Of a stretch of DNA of 64,000 nt, positions 63,271 to 64,000 are shown in pieces. Numbering within the stretch: position 1 is the first letter of the stretch; each line of letters starts with the position of its first letter. Source of the DNA: Granulicella sp. L56 (lineage in GTDB: Bacteria > Acidobacteriota > Terriglobia > Terriglobales > Acidobacteriaceae); NCBI RefSeq assembly GCF_009765835.1, contig NZ_LMUS01000006.1, positions 1 through 64,000 on the forward strand, read 5' to 3'. The notes beneath the pieces were generated by a model, which worked only from the letters and a program-made list of their open reading frames with translations, was not told the origin of the DNA and did no database searches. The position numbers and the translations under genes are program-made.

Positions 63271-64000
63271 TTGTATCAACCGCAGGCTTACATTGTCGTT
63301 CTCCTGCTTATGATCACCAGCATGCTCTGCTGGGGCTCGTGGGCTAATACTCGAAAGCTCACAACCGGTTATGCCTTCTCTCTCTTTTATTGGGATTACG
63401 TGCTCGGCATCGTAATTGCAGCTCTGGTCTGGGGATTTACGCTTGGCAGTCTCAATGGTGGCACGAGCGCCTTTCTCCAGAATCTCGCGAGTGCCGATCG
63501 CAATCATTGGCTGCTGGCTATCGCAGGTGGAGTTATTTTTAATGTTGCCAACTTGTTGTTGGTTGCATCGATCGATTTGGCAGGCATGGCCGTTGCCTTT
63601 CCCGTAGGCATCGGCCTCGCGTTGATTGTCGGCGTGATCCTGAACTACATCATCCAACCAGCGGGTAACCCACTTTTTATCTTCGGCGGAGTTGCACTGG
63701 TCGCTGCCGCGATTCTTCTGGATGCTTTGGCTTATCGGCGGCGAGAAGCCAGTAACACCGTTAGCACGCGCGGTGTCATTTTGAGCGTCGTCAGTGGCCT
63801 ACTGATGGGCACTTTCTATCCTTTCGTCGCCAAGTCTACTCTTGGAGAGCACTCGCTCGGGCCCTACGCTGTCGCTTTTGTGTTCGCTCTGGGTGTTGTG
63901 ATCTGTTCTCTTCCCGTCAATAGCTGGCTTATGAGCCACTCGCTCACCGACGAGAAGCCAACATTCTTCAAAGAGTATCGTCAGGCTCGAACAAGTTGGC
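63271..64000 (+). CDS. GRP-type (DMT superfamily) sugar transporter, 3' truncated by window
   Basis: 243 residues visible, open to the end of the window. Start is TTG 63271 with GGAG nine bases upstream. Eight or so hydrophobic helices are seen: IVVLLLMITSMLCWGSWANTRKLT, FSLFYWDYVLGIVIAALVWG, AGGVIFNVANLLLVASIDLAGMAVAFPVGIGLALIVGVILNY in pieces, and ISLSVVSGLLMG-like text near 160-175. MLCWGSWANTRKL and FYWDYVLG are typical of the glucose/rhamnose GRP transporter group. It lies 90 bp after the TonB receptor, so the pair probably imports one sugar across both membranes. Confidence 0.78.
   Translation, partial: MYQPQAYIVVLLLMITSMLCWGSWANTRKLTTGYAFSLFYWDYVLGIVIAALVWGFTLGSLNGGTSAFLQNLASADRNHWLLAIAGGVIFNVANLLLVASIDLAGMAVAFPVGIGLALIVGVILNYIIQPAGNPLFIFGGVALVAAAILLDALAYRRREASNTVSTRGVILSVVSGLLMGTFYPFVAKSTLGEHSLGPYAVAFVFALGVVICSLPVNSWLMSHSLTDEKPTFFKEYRQARTSW

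Noticed and set aside
1..64000. CRISPR arrays, insertion sequences, rRNA genes and intact tRNAs
   Set aside because: No regular spaced repeats, transposase text with terminal repeats, or ribosomal/tRNA sequences were found apart from tmRNA and the tRNA-like scrap.

Overview
The window reads as chromosome from a soil Acidobacteriota of the Terriglobia (Granulicella/Edaphobacter/Terriglobus-like); this is inferred from gene content, not measured. The evidence is four very large Oar-type TonB-dependent receptors (about 1,090-1,200 aa, with a carboxypeptidase-regulatory-like N-terminal domain) in 64 kb, a DUF5107-TPR protein, GH97, GH51 and GH54 glycosidases, LacI/GntR-controlled sugar loci and a one-piece tmRNA. 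Roughly 40 protein genes are supported.

Layout. 1-0.3 kb: 3' end of a secreted Ig/fibronectin-III protein. 0.5-11.3 kb, all minus strand: an ethanolamine module in the order permease, EutB, EutC, EutR-like AraC regulator, then an Oar-type receptor and a Tat-exported phospholipase C. 11.5-18.5 kb: pectin-type acetylesterase, a bacterial deoxyhypusine-synthase homologue with the catalytic lysine, a three-gene phosphorelay (hybrid kinase, single-domain regulator, Hpt) and a PpiD/SurA-like foldase. 18.8-30.9 kb: a carbohydrate locus made of a DUF5107-TPR/MFS/LacI operon and a TonB receptor/GH97 operon; both have the same promoter-plus-operator arrangement (operator CGGTAACGTACA). 31.4-37.2 kb: TolC/adaptor/RND efflux operon. 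37.2-40.4 kb: OmpR-type regulator, QseC-like kinase and a beta-propeller protein. 40.4-42.1 kb: a decayed integration site with the C-terminal end of a tyrosine recombinase, a tRNA-like 3' fragment and an intact tmRNA gene (tag AHKTISAEPQFALAA). 42.1-54.9 kb: a GntR-controlled, probably arabinose/arabinan-related locus (GntR, TPR protein, TonB receptor, UlaG-like metallo-hydrolase, two SDRs, zinc dehydrogenase, MFS transporter, GH51). 55.3-56.3 kb: a GH54 arabinofuranosidase of a mostly fungal family. 56.4-64 kb: a LacI regulator in an operon with a TIM-barrel/SUMF1 fusion protein, and divergently a TonB receptor followed by a GRP-type sugar transporter running off the window.

The main extra result is regulatory. 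Three separate regulons can be read from the DNA: (i) CGGTAACGTACA just downstream of two matching promoters, assigned to the LacI protein at 23.9 kb; (ii) a tandem heptamer (CTATAnn)x2 at four promoter regions of the GntR locus, overlapping the -10 box in three; (iii) the perfect palindrome TTTTGAATCGATTCAAAA and a related site upstream of divergent transcription units, assigned to the LacI protein at 56.4 kb. No CRISPR array, insertion sequence, rRNA operon or intact tRNA was seen. All functional statements rest on motif reading; no search was run.
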